From contig JAIUNU010000010.1 of the NCBI GenBank assembly GCA_020161365.1, forward strand, positions 122,131 to 186,130: a stretch of DNA of 64,000 nucleotides, given 5' to 3'. Positions within the stretch are counted from its first letter, which is position 1; every line of letters starts with the position of its first letter. Position numbers and translations under genes: made by a program. This document shows positions 34,891 to 42,075 of this stretch, in pieces. The DNA is from Pseudomonadota bacterium (GTDB lineage Bacteria; Pseudomonadota; Alphaproteobacteria; Caulobacterales; Caulobacteraceae). The notes under the pieces are model-generated. The model saw nothing but the letters and a program-made list of their open reading frames with translations, was not told the origin of the DNA and did not search any database.

Positions 34891-35274
34891 GTGTAGGCCT
34901 CCCCCGGCGCACTCAGATGGCGCCTTCAGGACGCGTTATCCGACCAGTCTATGCGCTTGTCAACAATTGGTAATGCCAATTCGTCGCGCAGGGCTCTTGC
35001 GGTAAGGCCAGGGATAGGCGCCGGCCATGCAGCGGCGTGCTAGAGCCGTGATGGGCGCAAGGTCGACAATCTCAGCGGAATTCCTACGTTAGCCGCTGCA
35101 TGATCGCGTCACTTGGCGACAGAAGGTCGCGATCGTCTGCATTAATGGTATGACCAGATGGCTGTATGCGACTTGACCGCCGTCCAGGACAAGGGCCGTC
35201 AGAATAAAACAAGCGTAATTGGCGGCGGCCCGCCGCCCCAGCTAGAACAGGCGCTCTGACATCAGGAGCCTTTC
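34891..35274. other. intergenic promoter region between divergent genes
   Basis: About 384 bases between the TonB receptor (minus) and the AIM24-type gene (plus). It contains the ATTGG-TAATG-CCAAT palindrome (listed separately) and a small GGCGGCGG/CCGCCGCC hairpin near 35,220. No ORF or RNA gene is recognised. Confidence 0.5.
34966..34980. promoter_or_regulatory. palindromic operator candidate upstream of TonB receptor
   Basis: ATTGGTAATGCCAAT is a 15-base inverted repeat with 5-base arms, about 76 bases upstream of the receptor start. Its form recalls GntR/LacI-type operators such as ATTGGTATACCAAT. The regulator is not encoded nearby, so this is only a candidate. Confidence 0.45.
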
Positions 35275-36102
35275 ATGCCGACCAGTCCCTGGAGCCATCA
35301 GCGCAACGCCAACGTCGCTGACGATATCGACTTCGAGATCAAGGGCGAGGACCTCCAATTCGTCGAGATCGAGCTTGATCCGGGCGAAAGCGCGGTCGCC
35401 GAGGCCGGCGCCTTCGTCTGGAAAGACGCCAGCGTGCAGATGACCACGGTGTTCGGTGATGGCGCGGCCGATCAGGGCGGCGGCTTCATGGGCAAGCTGC
35501 TCGGCGCGGGCAAGCGCCTGATCACGGGCGAAAGCCTGTTTACGACCGTCTTCACCCACCACGGTACGGGCAAGGCGCGTGTAGCGTTCGCCTCTCCGAC
35601 CCCGGGCACGATCCTGCCGCTGAACCTGGGTCAACTGGGCGGGACGCTGATCTGCCAGAAGGACAGCTTCCTGGCGGCTGCCCGCGGCGTCTCGATCGGG
35701 CTGCACTTCCAGAAACGTATGATGACCGGCCTGTTTGGCGGTGAAGGCTTCATCATGCAGCGCCTGGAAGGCGACGGCTGGGTGTTCGTCCAGATGGGCG
35801 GCACGCTGGTCGAGCGCACCCTGGCGCCCGGCGAGGAATTGCACATCGATACGGGCTGTCTGGCCGCCTATACGCCGGACGTCGACTTTGACCTCGTCAT
35901 GGCCGGCGGCGTGAAGAGCGTCTTGTTCGGCGGCGAAGGCCTGTTCTTCGCCCGCGTGCGCGGTCCCGGGAAGGTCTGGATCCAGTCCCTGCCGTTCGCC
36001 CGCTTGGCCGGCCGCATGCTGCAGGCGGCCAACCACCAGGGCGGCAACCAGGGCGAAGGCTCGATCCTCGGCGGTCTTGGCCGGATGATCGACGGGAACT
36101 GA
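35275..36102 (+). CDS. AIM24 / TIGR00266 family protein
   Basis: A 275-residue protein of the AIM24 family: an N-terminal DIDFEIKGEDLQFVEIELD, then MGKLLGAGKRLITGESLF, and a beta-rich core with GGTLVERTLAPGEELHIDTG and a GLFFARVRGPGKVWIQSLPF ending. These proteins have a pseudo-symmetrical beta fold. AIM24 in yeast is mitochondrial; the bacterial role is unclear. AGGAG is seven bases before the ATG. A Gly/Gln/Asn-rich tail (AANHQGGNQGEGS) follows the domain. Confidence 0.88.
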   Translation: MPTSPWSHQRNANVADDIDFEIKGEDLQFVEIELDPGESAVAEAGAFVWKDASVQMTTVFGDGAADQGGGFMGKLLGAGKRLITGESLFTTVFTHHGTGKARVAFASPTPGTILPLNLGQLGGTLICQKDSFLAAARGVSIGLHFQKRMMTGLFGGEGFIMQRLEGDGWVFVQMGGTLVERTLAPGEELHIDTGCLAAYTPDVDFDLVMAGGVKSVLFGGEGLFFARVRGPGKVWIQSLPFARLAGRMLQAANHQGGNQGEGSILGGLGRMIDGN

Positions 36103-36243
36103 GGCGGCGCCGGCTCTAGTCGTTCGTGACGAATAGTCGTGTCATCCCGGCCGTAGCAAAGCGGAGAGCCGGGATGACACGGCTCAGGATGGGCTGAACT
36201 TGAGAAGCGCATGCCGAGCAACCGCCGGAGGGGGCGCTGATCG

Positions 36244-36573
36244 CTAGCCCTTCGTCCGGTCCCAGCTGTCGTATTCATAGGCGATGCAGCGGTCGATCAG
36301 CGTGCGCCAGACCGGCTCGGCGATCGCCTCGGACAGCCCGGCTTCGCGGGCGGCGGCCTTGACCTTGGTCACCACGTCCTCGATCCGCGCGCGGTCGAAG
36401 ACCTTGTTGCGGTCGGCCTTGATGCGCGCCGCCGCGTCCATGTAGCCCTGACGCTCGGTCAGGAGCTGGACCAGAGCCCGGTCCAAGGCGTCCACGCCCC
36501 GGCGCACATCGACCATGGTCTGGCAGTCGGCGGGCGCCAGGCGCTCATCGACCGTGAGAGTCGTCGTTTTCAT
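36244..36573 (-). CDS. chorismate mutase (AroQ type)
   Basis: A 109-residue all-helical protein: VDVRRGVDALDRALVQLLTE, MDAAARIKADRNKVFD, RIEDVVTKVKAAAREAGL and WRTLIDRCIAYE. The conserved Arg in VDVRRGVDALD, Lys in RIKADR and the D/R pairs fit the AroQ-alpha active site that converts chorismate to prephenate. The size matches a single-domain enzyme. It could instead be an isochorismate-pyruvate lyase (PchB-like), which shares the fold. ATG 36,573 was chosen over an upstream in-frame start because the domain begins there. Confidence 0.85.
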   Translation of the reverse strand: MKTTTLTVDERLAPADCQTMVDVRRGVDALDRALVQLLTERQGYMDAAARIKADRNKVFDRARIEDVVTKVKAAAREAGLSEAIAEPVWRTLIDRCIAYEYDSWDRTKG

Positions 36574-36632
36574 GCGCCCCTTTAAGCGGTTTTGGGGCGG
36601 TCGGACCATCCCAAAACCTGACGATCGCGCCG

Positions 36633-37589
36633 TCAGATGCCCGCGCCGTTGTCCAGCGTACGCAGCGCGGCCTCATGGGCCTCGGCTTCGGCCTTCAGCC
36701 AGTTCACGAAGGCCTTCACCTGCGGCAATCGTCCCTTCGCCTTGGGGTGGACCACGTAGTAGGCGAAGTCGACGGCGGTGGACGCCTCGAACGGGATGAC
36801 CAGGCGCCCGGAGTCGAGGTCGGCCTGGGCCAGGGTGCGCTTGGCCAGGGCGATGCCGCGACCGTTGGCGGCGGCCTCGATCACCAGGCTGGACTGGTTG
36901 AAGCGCGGCCCCCGCGCGCCGTCGACGCCCTTGATCCCGCGCGCGGCCAGCCACATCGCCCAATCAGGACAGCTATCATCGGCGTCGGGGGAGCCATCAT
37001 GCAGCAGGATGTGGTGCTGCAGGTCCTCGGGACGCTCCAGCGCGTTTTGCTCAAGCAGTTCTGGGCTGGCGACAGGCACCACCGTTTCCTGCAGCAGGCG
37101 GATAACCTCTAGCCCCGGATAGCGGCCGGAGCCGTAGCGGATGGCCATGTCGACCTCGCCGGTGGCGAAGTCCACGACCTCCATGCCGGCCGACAGCCAG
37201 ACATCGACCTGCGGCTGGGCCTGCTCGAACTTGCCCAGGCGCGGCACAAGCCACTTGGCGGCGAACGAGGGGGCGGCCGTGAGAGTCAGGCGACGGCCGT
37301 CGACGGCGGCGGTGAGCAGGCTGGCGGCCTCGGCCAGACGGTCGAACGCCTCGCGAAGGGCGGGGAGGGCGGTCTGCGCCGCGTCGGTCAGCAGCAGCCC
37401 TTTGGGCGTGCGCTTGAACAGGGCTGCGCCGACATAGTCTTCCAGGTTCTGGATCTGCTGGCTGACCGCGCCGGGGGTCACTGACAGCTCGTCCGCCGCC
37501 CGACTGAAGTTCAGATGCCGCGCGGCGGCCTCGAACGCGCGCAGGGCGTTCAGGGGCGGCAGGCGACGGCGCTCGTTGGGTCTTTCCAT
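36633..37589 (-). CDS. LysR-type regulator, GcvA-like
   Basis: A 318-residue LTTR. The N-terminal winged HTH (LPPLNALRAFEAAARHLNFS, RAADELSVTPGAVSQQIQNL) is typical of the GcvA subgroup, followed by a periplasmic-binding-protein-like sensor domain (LTAAPSFAAKWLVPRLGKF, YGSGRYPGLEVIRL). It is transcribed away from cobA with a 186-base gap, the classic divergent LTTR layout, so the cobA-cys operon is a candidate target along with its own gene. Its inducer is unknown. Confidence 0.88.
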   Translation of the reverse strand: MERPNERRRLPPLNALRAFEAAARHLNFSRAADELSVTPGAVSQQIQNLEDYVGAALFKRTPKGLLLTDAAQTALPALREAFDRLAEAASLLTAAVDGRRLTLTAAPSFAAKWLVPRLGKFEQAQPQVDVWLSAGMEVVDFATGEVDMAIRYGSGRYPGLEVIRLLQETVVPVASPELLEQNALERPEDLQHHILLHDGSPDADDSCPDWAMWLAARGIKGVDGARGPRFNQSSLVIEAAANGRGIALAKRTLAQADLDSGRLVIPFEASTAVDFAYYVVHPKAKGRLPQVKAFVNWLKAEAEAHEAALRTLDNGAGI

Positions 37590-37775
37590 GAGTTTTACTG
37601 AACGCCCCGGCAGAAGTCCTTGTTTGCGAATTGGCCCCTTCGAGCCGAGTTTGCAAGCGTTCGCTGGCGGATTGGCCCTTTTCGTCGGCGAGTGCGAGCG
37701 GGGTTGTCCTTAGGGGCGACCCCGCCTTGCGTTCCACCGCTTTATTCCGAGCGGCTTGATAGAGGTTCTAAACCC
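37590..37775. promoter_or_regulatory. divergent promoter region with a direct repeat
   Basis: Two similar 17-18 base elements, GCGAATTGGCCCCTTCG (37,626-37,642) and GCGGATTGGCCCTTTTCG (37,667-37,684), lie 41 bases apart, about four helical turns, between the LysR-type gene and cobA. They could be binding sites for the regulator. Confidence 0.4.
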
Positions 37776-38699
37776 ATGGCTCGCCAGCCAGCCCGAAATC
37801 GCCCGCCCGGACTTGTCGTCGTTGGCGGCAAACACGCGGGCCGTCCGCTCGGCGAGGTCTGGCTTGTCGGAGCCGGACCCGGTGATCCGGACCTGCTGAC
37901 GTTCCGAGCGTTCAACGCCCTGCGATCCGCCGACGTCGTGGTGCATGACGGCCTGGTGTCCGAAGAGATTCTCGATCTCGCCCCGACCCGCGCCCGGCGG
38001 ATCAACGTCGCCAAGCGCAAGTCGCGCCACATCCTGCCTCAGGACGACATCAACCAGCTGCTGGTCGCCCTGGCTTTGGAAGGCCTGACCGTGGTCCGGC
38101 TGAAGGGCGGGGATCCTTTCCTGTTCGGTCGGGGTGGCGAGGAGCTCGCGGCCTGCCGCGCGGCGGGAGTCGAATGCCATGTAGTGCCGGGCGTCACGGC
38201 GGCTCTGGCCGCCAGCGCTGGCGCCGGCGCGCCGCTGACGCATCGTGGCTCCGCGCAGGCCGTGACCTTTGTCACGGGTCATGCGGCGCACGGAGAGCCC
38301 GACCTCGACTGGGCCGCGCTGGCGCGCCCGAACCAGACGGTCGTCATCTATATGGGCGTTTCGACTGCGGGGCTGATCGCCGCGCGCCTTGTCGCGGCCG
38401 GGCGCGCCGCGTCGACGCCGGCCCTGATCGTCGAGAACGCGAGTCGCCAGGACGAACGCCGGCTCCTGACAACCTTGTCCGGACTGGCCGAGGCCGCCGC
38501 CTCCGTACGCGGACCCGCGCTGCTGATGGTGGGCGAGGCTATGGCGATGGCGGATGTTCAATCTCCTCCCCCGTTGACGGGGGAGGGGGACCGCGAAGCG
38601 GTGGAGGGGGCGCTCGCCGCAAAGCGCGCCCCCTCCGTCATCTCGCCCGTCGGCGAGCTGACACCTCCCCCGCTTCGCTGGGGAGGAGAGTTCAAATGA
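37776..38699 (+). CDS. cobA: uroporphyrinogen-III C-methyltransferase
   Basis: SAM-dependent methyltransferase making precorrin-2, the precursor of siroheme needed by the downstream sulfite reductase. The tetrapyrrole methylase signature is clear: VWLVGAGPGDPDLLTFRAF, VVHDGLVSEEIL, VRLKGGDPFLFGRGGEEL, VPGVTAALAASAGAG and PLTHRGSAQAVTFVTGH. The domain ends around residue 260. The remaining ~45 residues are translated from a palindromic intergenic repeat (38,563-38,690), so the C-terminal tail is not ancestral. The stop overlaps the next start (ATGA). ATG 37,776 was chosen because upstream frame lacks conserved sequence. Confidence 0.93.
   Translation: MARQPARNRPPGLVVVGGKHAGRPLGEVWLVGAGPGDPDLLTFRAFNALRSADVVVHDGLVSEEILDLAPTRARRINVAKRKSRHILPQDDINQLLVALALEGLTVVRLKGGDPFLFGRGGEELAACRAAGVECHVVPGVTAALAASAGAGAPLTHRGSAQAVTFVTGHAAHGEPDLDWAALARPNQTVVIYMGVSTAGLIAARLVAAGRAASTPALIVENASRQDERRLLTTLSGLAEAAASVRGPALLMVGEAMAMADVQSPPPLTGEGDREAVEGALAAKRAPSVISPVGELTPPPLRWGGEFK
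38563..38690. repeat. palindromic intergenic repeat copy A, inside cobA 3' end
   Basis: Begins CTCCTCCCCCGTTGACGG and ends CGCTGGGGAGGAGA, with internal palindromes GACCGCGAAGCGGT and TCGCCCGTCGGCGA. Related to copies at 41,953 and 63,703. The closing GGGGAGGAG lies eight bases before the next start codon and serves as its Shine-Dalgarno. Confidence 0.85.
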
Positions 38700-39055
38700 A
38701 AGCCGTAGTCGCCAATCGCCTGATCGACGGCGAGGTCGTGTTCTGGAAATCCGGGCAGTGGGTGGAGCGCTTCGGCGACGCTGAACTGTTCGACTCCGAG
38801 GGGCTGGTCGAGCAGGCCGTGTCGGTGGGCAAGTCACAGCCCACCGTTGTCGTGGACGTCTACCCGATCGACCTCGTCCAGTCCGAAGGGTGCTGGGCGC
38901 CGCTCAGCTATCGCGAGCGCATCCGGGCGCTGGGCCCGACCAACGAACCCACGCACGGCAAGCAGGCCGAGGGCGGCGACGCTGTCGAGGCGCTGCGTCA
39001 CGCCGCCGGCGCGGCGCGCTCGACCGGTCGCGTCGATCTGATCCGCAGGAAGTAG
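38696..39055 (+). CDS. DUF2849 protein of the sulfite-reduction operon
   Basis: A 119-residue protein with KAVVANRLIDGEVVFW, QWVERFGDAELF and VDVYPIDLVQ, the DUF2849 pattern found between cobA and cysI in many alphaproteobacteria. Its function is unknown; constant linkage suggests a small accessory role for sulfite reductase. The start overlaps the cobA stop by four bases, and its ribosome-binding site comes from the palindromic repeat. cysI begins six bases after its stop. Confidence 0.85.
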   Translation: MKAVVANRLIDGEVVFWKSGQWVERFGDAELFDSEGLVEQAVSVGKSQPTVVVDVYPIDLVQSEGCWAPLSYRERIRALGPTNEPTHGKQAEGGDAVEALRHAAGAARSTGRVDLIRRK

Positions 39056-39061
39056 GGCGGC

Positions 39062-40720
39062 ATGTACCAGTACGATCTCATCGACAAGGAATTCCTGGCC
39101 GACCGCTCGGCCGAGTTCCGAGGACAAGTCGCTCGCCGTCTCGCCGGCGAGCTCACCGAGGACCAGTTCAAGCCGCTGCGGCTGATGAATGGCCTTTATC
39201 TGCAGTTGCACGCCTACATGCTGCGGGTCGCGATCCCCTATGGCTCGCTGAATCCGACCCAGGCGCGTCGTCTTGCGCAGATCGCGCGCGACTATGACAA
39301 AGGGTATGGCCACTTCACGACGCGTCAGAACATCCAGTTCAACTGGATCAAGCTGAAGGACGCGCCGGAGATCCTGGACAAGCTGGCCGAGGTCGACCTG
39401 CACGCCATCCAGACCAGCGGCAACTGCATCCGCAACACCACCTCCGACCCCTATGCCGGCGCGACGGCCGAGGAGGTCGACGACCCGCGGGTCTGGTGCG
39501 AGGTGATCCGCCAGTGGTCGACCCTGCACCCGGAATTCTCGTTCCTGCCGCGCAAGTTCAAGATCGCCATCACCGCTTCAGCCAAGGACCGCACGGCCGC
39601 CAAGGTCCATGACATTGGCCTGTTGCTGCGCCAGGGCCGCGACGGCCAGCAGGGCTTTGAGGTGATCGTCGGCGGCGGGCAGGGTCGCACGCCCTATGTC
39701 GGCCCGACCATCAAAGAGTTCCTGCCGACCGACCGACTGCTGAGCTACCTGGAAGCGGTCCTGCGCGTCTACAACCGCCACGGCCGCCGGGACAACATTT
39801 ACAAGGCCCGGATCAAGATTCTGGTCGCAGCGCTCGGGGCCGAGGAGTTCGCCCGTCAGGTCGAGGAGGAGTGGAGCAAGATCGACGCCGCAAGCGCCGA
39901 CCTGCCGGCCGCCGAGCTGACCCGTATCCGCGCCGCCTTCGCCACGACGCCGTTCGAGGCGCTGCCTGCCCGTTCCGAAGCTTTCGAGACGGCCAAGTCG
40001 AAGGACCCGGCTTTCGCCCGGTTCGTTCGCAACAACGTCCGCCCTCACAAGCAGCCCGGCTACGCGATCGTCGAGATCTCGCTGAAGGCCCAGGAACAGA
40101 CGCCGGGCGACGCCTCGGCCGATCAGTTGGACGTGGTCGCGGATCTCGCCGAGCGTTACGGCTTCTCGGACCTGCGCGTGACCCACGCCCAGAACCTCGT
40201 CTTGCCGCACATCAAGCTGGACGACCTGCCGACCGTGTTCGCGGCGCTGCAGGCGGCGAATCTGGCGACGCCGAACATTGATCTGGTCAGCGACATCATC
40301 GCCTGCCCGGGTCTCGACTACTGCGCCCTGGCCAACGCCCGCGCCATCCCGATCGCCCAGGACATCGCCCGTCAGTTCGCGGACCTCGACCGCGCCGAAC
40401 AGGTCGGTGAGCTGAAGATCAAGATCAGCGGCTGCATCAACGCCTGCGGCCACCACCATGTGGCCCACATCGGCGTGCTGGGCGTCGATAAGAAGGGCGA
40501 GGAATTTTACCAGCTATCGCTGGGCGGCTCGGGCGCGGAAGACGCCTCGATCGGCAAGATCCTGGGTCCGGCCTTGCCGGCCGACAAGGTCGCCTCGGCC
40601 GTGGACCAACTGGTCGAAGCCTATCTGAACGCCCGCGTCGACGGTGAGCGCTTCCTCGACACCTATCGCCGCGTCGGCCTCGAGCCCTTCAAGGAGGCGG
40701 TCTATGCCCAAGCTGATTGA
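39062..40720 (+). CDS. cysI: sulfite (nitrite-type) reductase, siroheme hemoprotein
   Basis: A 552-residue nitrite/sulfite reductase with two ferredoxin-like half-domains (GHFTTRQNIQFNWIKL near residue 80) and the siroheme/[4Fe-4S] ligands CPGLDYC (~415) and SGCINACGHHHVAHIG (~457). It reduces sulfite to sulfide by six electrons in the cytoplasm. No CysJ flavoprotein is encoded nearby, so electrons probably come from ferredoxin or another carrier. AGGGCGG precedes the ATG. It lies between DUF2849 and DUF934 genes in the standard alphaproteobacterial order. Confidence 0.93.
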   Translation: MYQYDLIDKEFLADRSAEFRGQVARRLAGELTEDQFKPLRLMNGLYLQLHAYMLRVAIPYGSLNPTQARRLAQIARDYDKGYGHFTTRQNIQFNWIKLKDAPEILDKLAEVDLHAIQTSGNCIRNTTSDPYAGATAEEVDDPRVWCEVIRQWSTLHPEFSFLPRKFKIAITASAKDRTAAKVHDIGLLLRQGRDGQQGFEVIVGGGQGRTPYVGPTIKEFLPTDRLLSYLEAVLRVYNRHGRRDNIYKARIKILVAALGAEEFARQVEEEWSKIDAASADLPAAELTRIRAAFATTPFEALPARSEAFETAKSKDPAFARFVRNNVRPHKQPGYAIVEISLKAQEQTPGDASADQLDVVADLAERYGFSDLRVTHAQNLVLPHIKLDDLPTVFAALQAANLATPNIDLVSDIIACPGLDYCALANARAIPIAQDIARQFADLDRAEQVGELKIKISGCINACGHHHVAHIGVLGVDKKGEEFYQLSLGGSGAEDASIGKILGPALPADKVASAVDQLVEAYLNARVDGERFLDTYRRVGLEPFKEAVYAQAD

Positions 40721-41210
40721 GCTCGTTGACGGTCAGGCCCGCTGGGCCGAGGACAGCTTCGCGCATCTGGCTGACGAGGATGCGATCCCGGCCGGCGGCG
40801 ACGTGATCCTGTCGCTGGCCCGCTTCCAGGCCGAGGGGGACACCCTGCTGGCGTCCAACAGCCGTCGCGTCGGCGTGCGGATCGAGCCCGACCAGGAGGT
40901 CGAGGTCCTGGCCTACGACCTGCCGCGCATCGCGGTGGTGGCGCTGGCCTTTCCGAAGTTCCGCGACGGCCGCGCCTATACCTCGGCGCGTCTGCTGCGC
41001 GAGCGGTTCGGCTATCAAGGCCAGATCCGCGCCGTGGGCGATGTGCTGCAGGAGCAGGCGGGTTTCATGGTTCGGTGCGGCTTCGACGCATTCGAACCCG
41101 CCGACGGCGCGACGCCGGACGTGCTGACCAAGGCGGCCGGTCGTTTCCGGCACGTCTATCAGCGCGCGGCTGACGATCGCCCGATCGCCTTGGATGAAAG
41201 GGCGGTCTGA
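40704..41210 (+). CDS. DUF934 protein of the sulfite-reduction operon
   Basis: A 168-residue DUF934 protein: MPKLIELVDGQARWAEDSF, VGVRIEPDQEVEVLAYDLPR and FPKFRDGRAYTSARLLRERF, then GYQGQIRAVGDVLQEQAGFM. The family is tied to cysI/cysH operons and is thought to assist sulfite reductase, without a proven reaction. Its start overlaps the last codons of cysI, with AAGGAGG upstream. Its stop overlaps the cysH start (TGATG). Confidence 0.88.
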   Translation: MPKLIELVDGQARWAEDSFAHLADEDAIPAGGDVILSLARFQAEGDTLLASNSRRVGVRIEPDQEVEVLAYDLPRIAVVALAFPKFRDGRAYTSARLLRERFGYQGQIRAVGDVLQEQAGFMVRCGFDAFEPADGATPDVLTKAAGRFRHVYQRAADDRPIALDERAV

Positions 41211-41944
41211 TGGCCTACGACCAGACGAGCGCGACGGCTCCCGGCCTTGCCGCCCGGCTGGACGCCGAGCTGCGCGAGGCTCATCCGAGCGAAATCCTGC
41301 GCACCGCCCATGAGCACTTTGGCGACAAGCTGGCGTTGGTGTCGTCGTTCGGCGCGGAGTCGGCGGTGTTGCTGCACCTGGCCTCGCGTGTCTCTTCCGC
41401 CATCCCGGTGCTCTTTCTCGACACCGGCATGCTGTTTGGCCAGACGCTGGACTACCGGAAGAACCTTGCCGCCCGATTTGGGCTGACCGACGTCCGCGAC
41501 CTGCGTCCGGCCTTCGCCGATCTGGCGACCCAGGATCCCAACTCGGATCTTTGGCGGACCAGTGTCGACGGCTGCTGCCACATCCGCAAAGTCCTGCCGC
41601 TGGATCGCGCGCTAGGCGGCTTTGACGCCTGGATCACCGGCCGCAAGCGCTTCCATGGCGGTGACCGCCTGAGCCTGCCCGTGGTCGAGGAGGCCGACGG
41701 CAAGATCAAGTTCAACCCGCTGGCCAACTGGTCCAAGGCCGAGCTTGACGCCTATGTCGCCGAGCACGACCTGCCGGCCCATCCGCTGGTGGCCCAAGGC
41801 TACGCCTCGATCGGCTGCTGGCCCTGCACCCAGCCGTCGGAAGACGGTCGCTCGGGCCGTTGGGCCGGGCAGGAGAAGACTGAGTGCGGCATCCATGTCG
41901 CCCGCGCGCCCGGCGTCGCGCCGAACGTGGGCGGGGGGATCTGA
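41210..41944 (+). CDS. cysH: adenylyl-sulfate (APS/PAPS) reductase
   Basis: A 244-residue thiol-dependent reductase producing sulfite for cysI. ALVSSFGAESAVLLHLASR and VLFLDTGMLF form the nucleotide-binding fold. Cys pairs in GCCHIRKVLPL (~122) and GCWPC (~203) are the [4Fe-4S] ligands that distinguish bacterial APS reductase from the E. coli PAPS type, and ECGIH near the C-terminus carries the catalytic Cys. The start overlaps the DUF934 stop (TGATG). The gene ends just before palindromic repeat copy B. Confidence 0.92.
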   Translation: MAYDQTSATAPGLAARLDAELREAHPSEILRTAHEHFGDKLALVSSFGAESAVLLHLASRVSSAIPVLFLDTGMLFGQTLDYRKNLAARFGLTDVRDLRPAFADLATQDPNSDLWRTSVDGCCHIRKVLPLDRALGGFDAWITGRKRFHGGDRLSLPVVEEADGKIKFNPLANWSKAELDAYVAEHDLPAHPLVAQGYASIGCWPCTQPSEDGRSGRWAGQEKTECGIHVARAPGVAPNVGGGI

Positions 41945-41952
41945 GGACTAAA

Positions 41953-42066
41953 TCCTCCCCCTAGCGTGGGGGGGCGCGAAGCGCCGGAGGGGGAAGCGTT
42001 TGACGCTCTGCCTCTTCCCCCTCCGTCGTCTCTTCGAGCCGACACCTCCCCCGCTGGGGGGAGGAT
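41953..42066. repeat. palindromic intergenic repeat copy B
   Basis: AATCCTCCCCCTAGCGTGGG to CTGGGGGGAGGAT, with the internal GGCGCGAAGCGCC palindrome and CCCCCTCCGTCGTC segment shared with copy C. It fills the gap between the convergent cysH and acylase genes and could act as a bidirectional terminator. Confidence 0.85.
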
Positions 42067-42075
42067 CTTCTGGTT

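Noticed and set aside
38172..39055. Alternative plus-strand 293-codon frame across cobA and DUF2849
   Set aside because: It overlaps two recognised genes in a different frame and has no family sequence.
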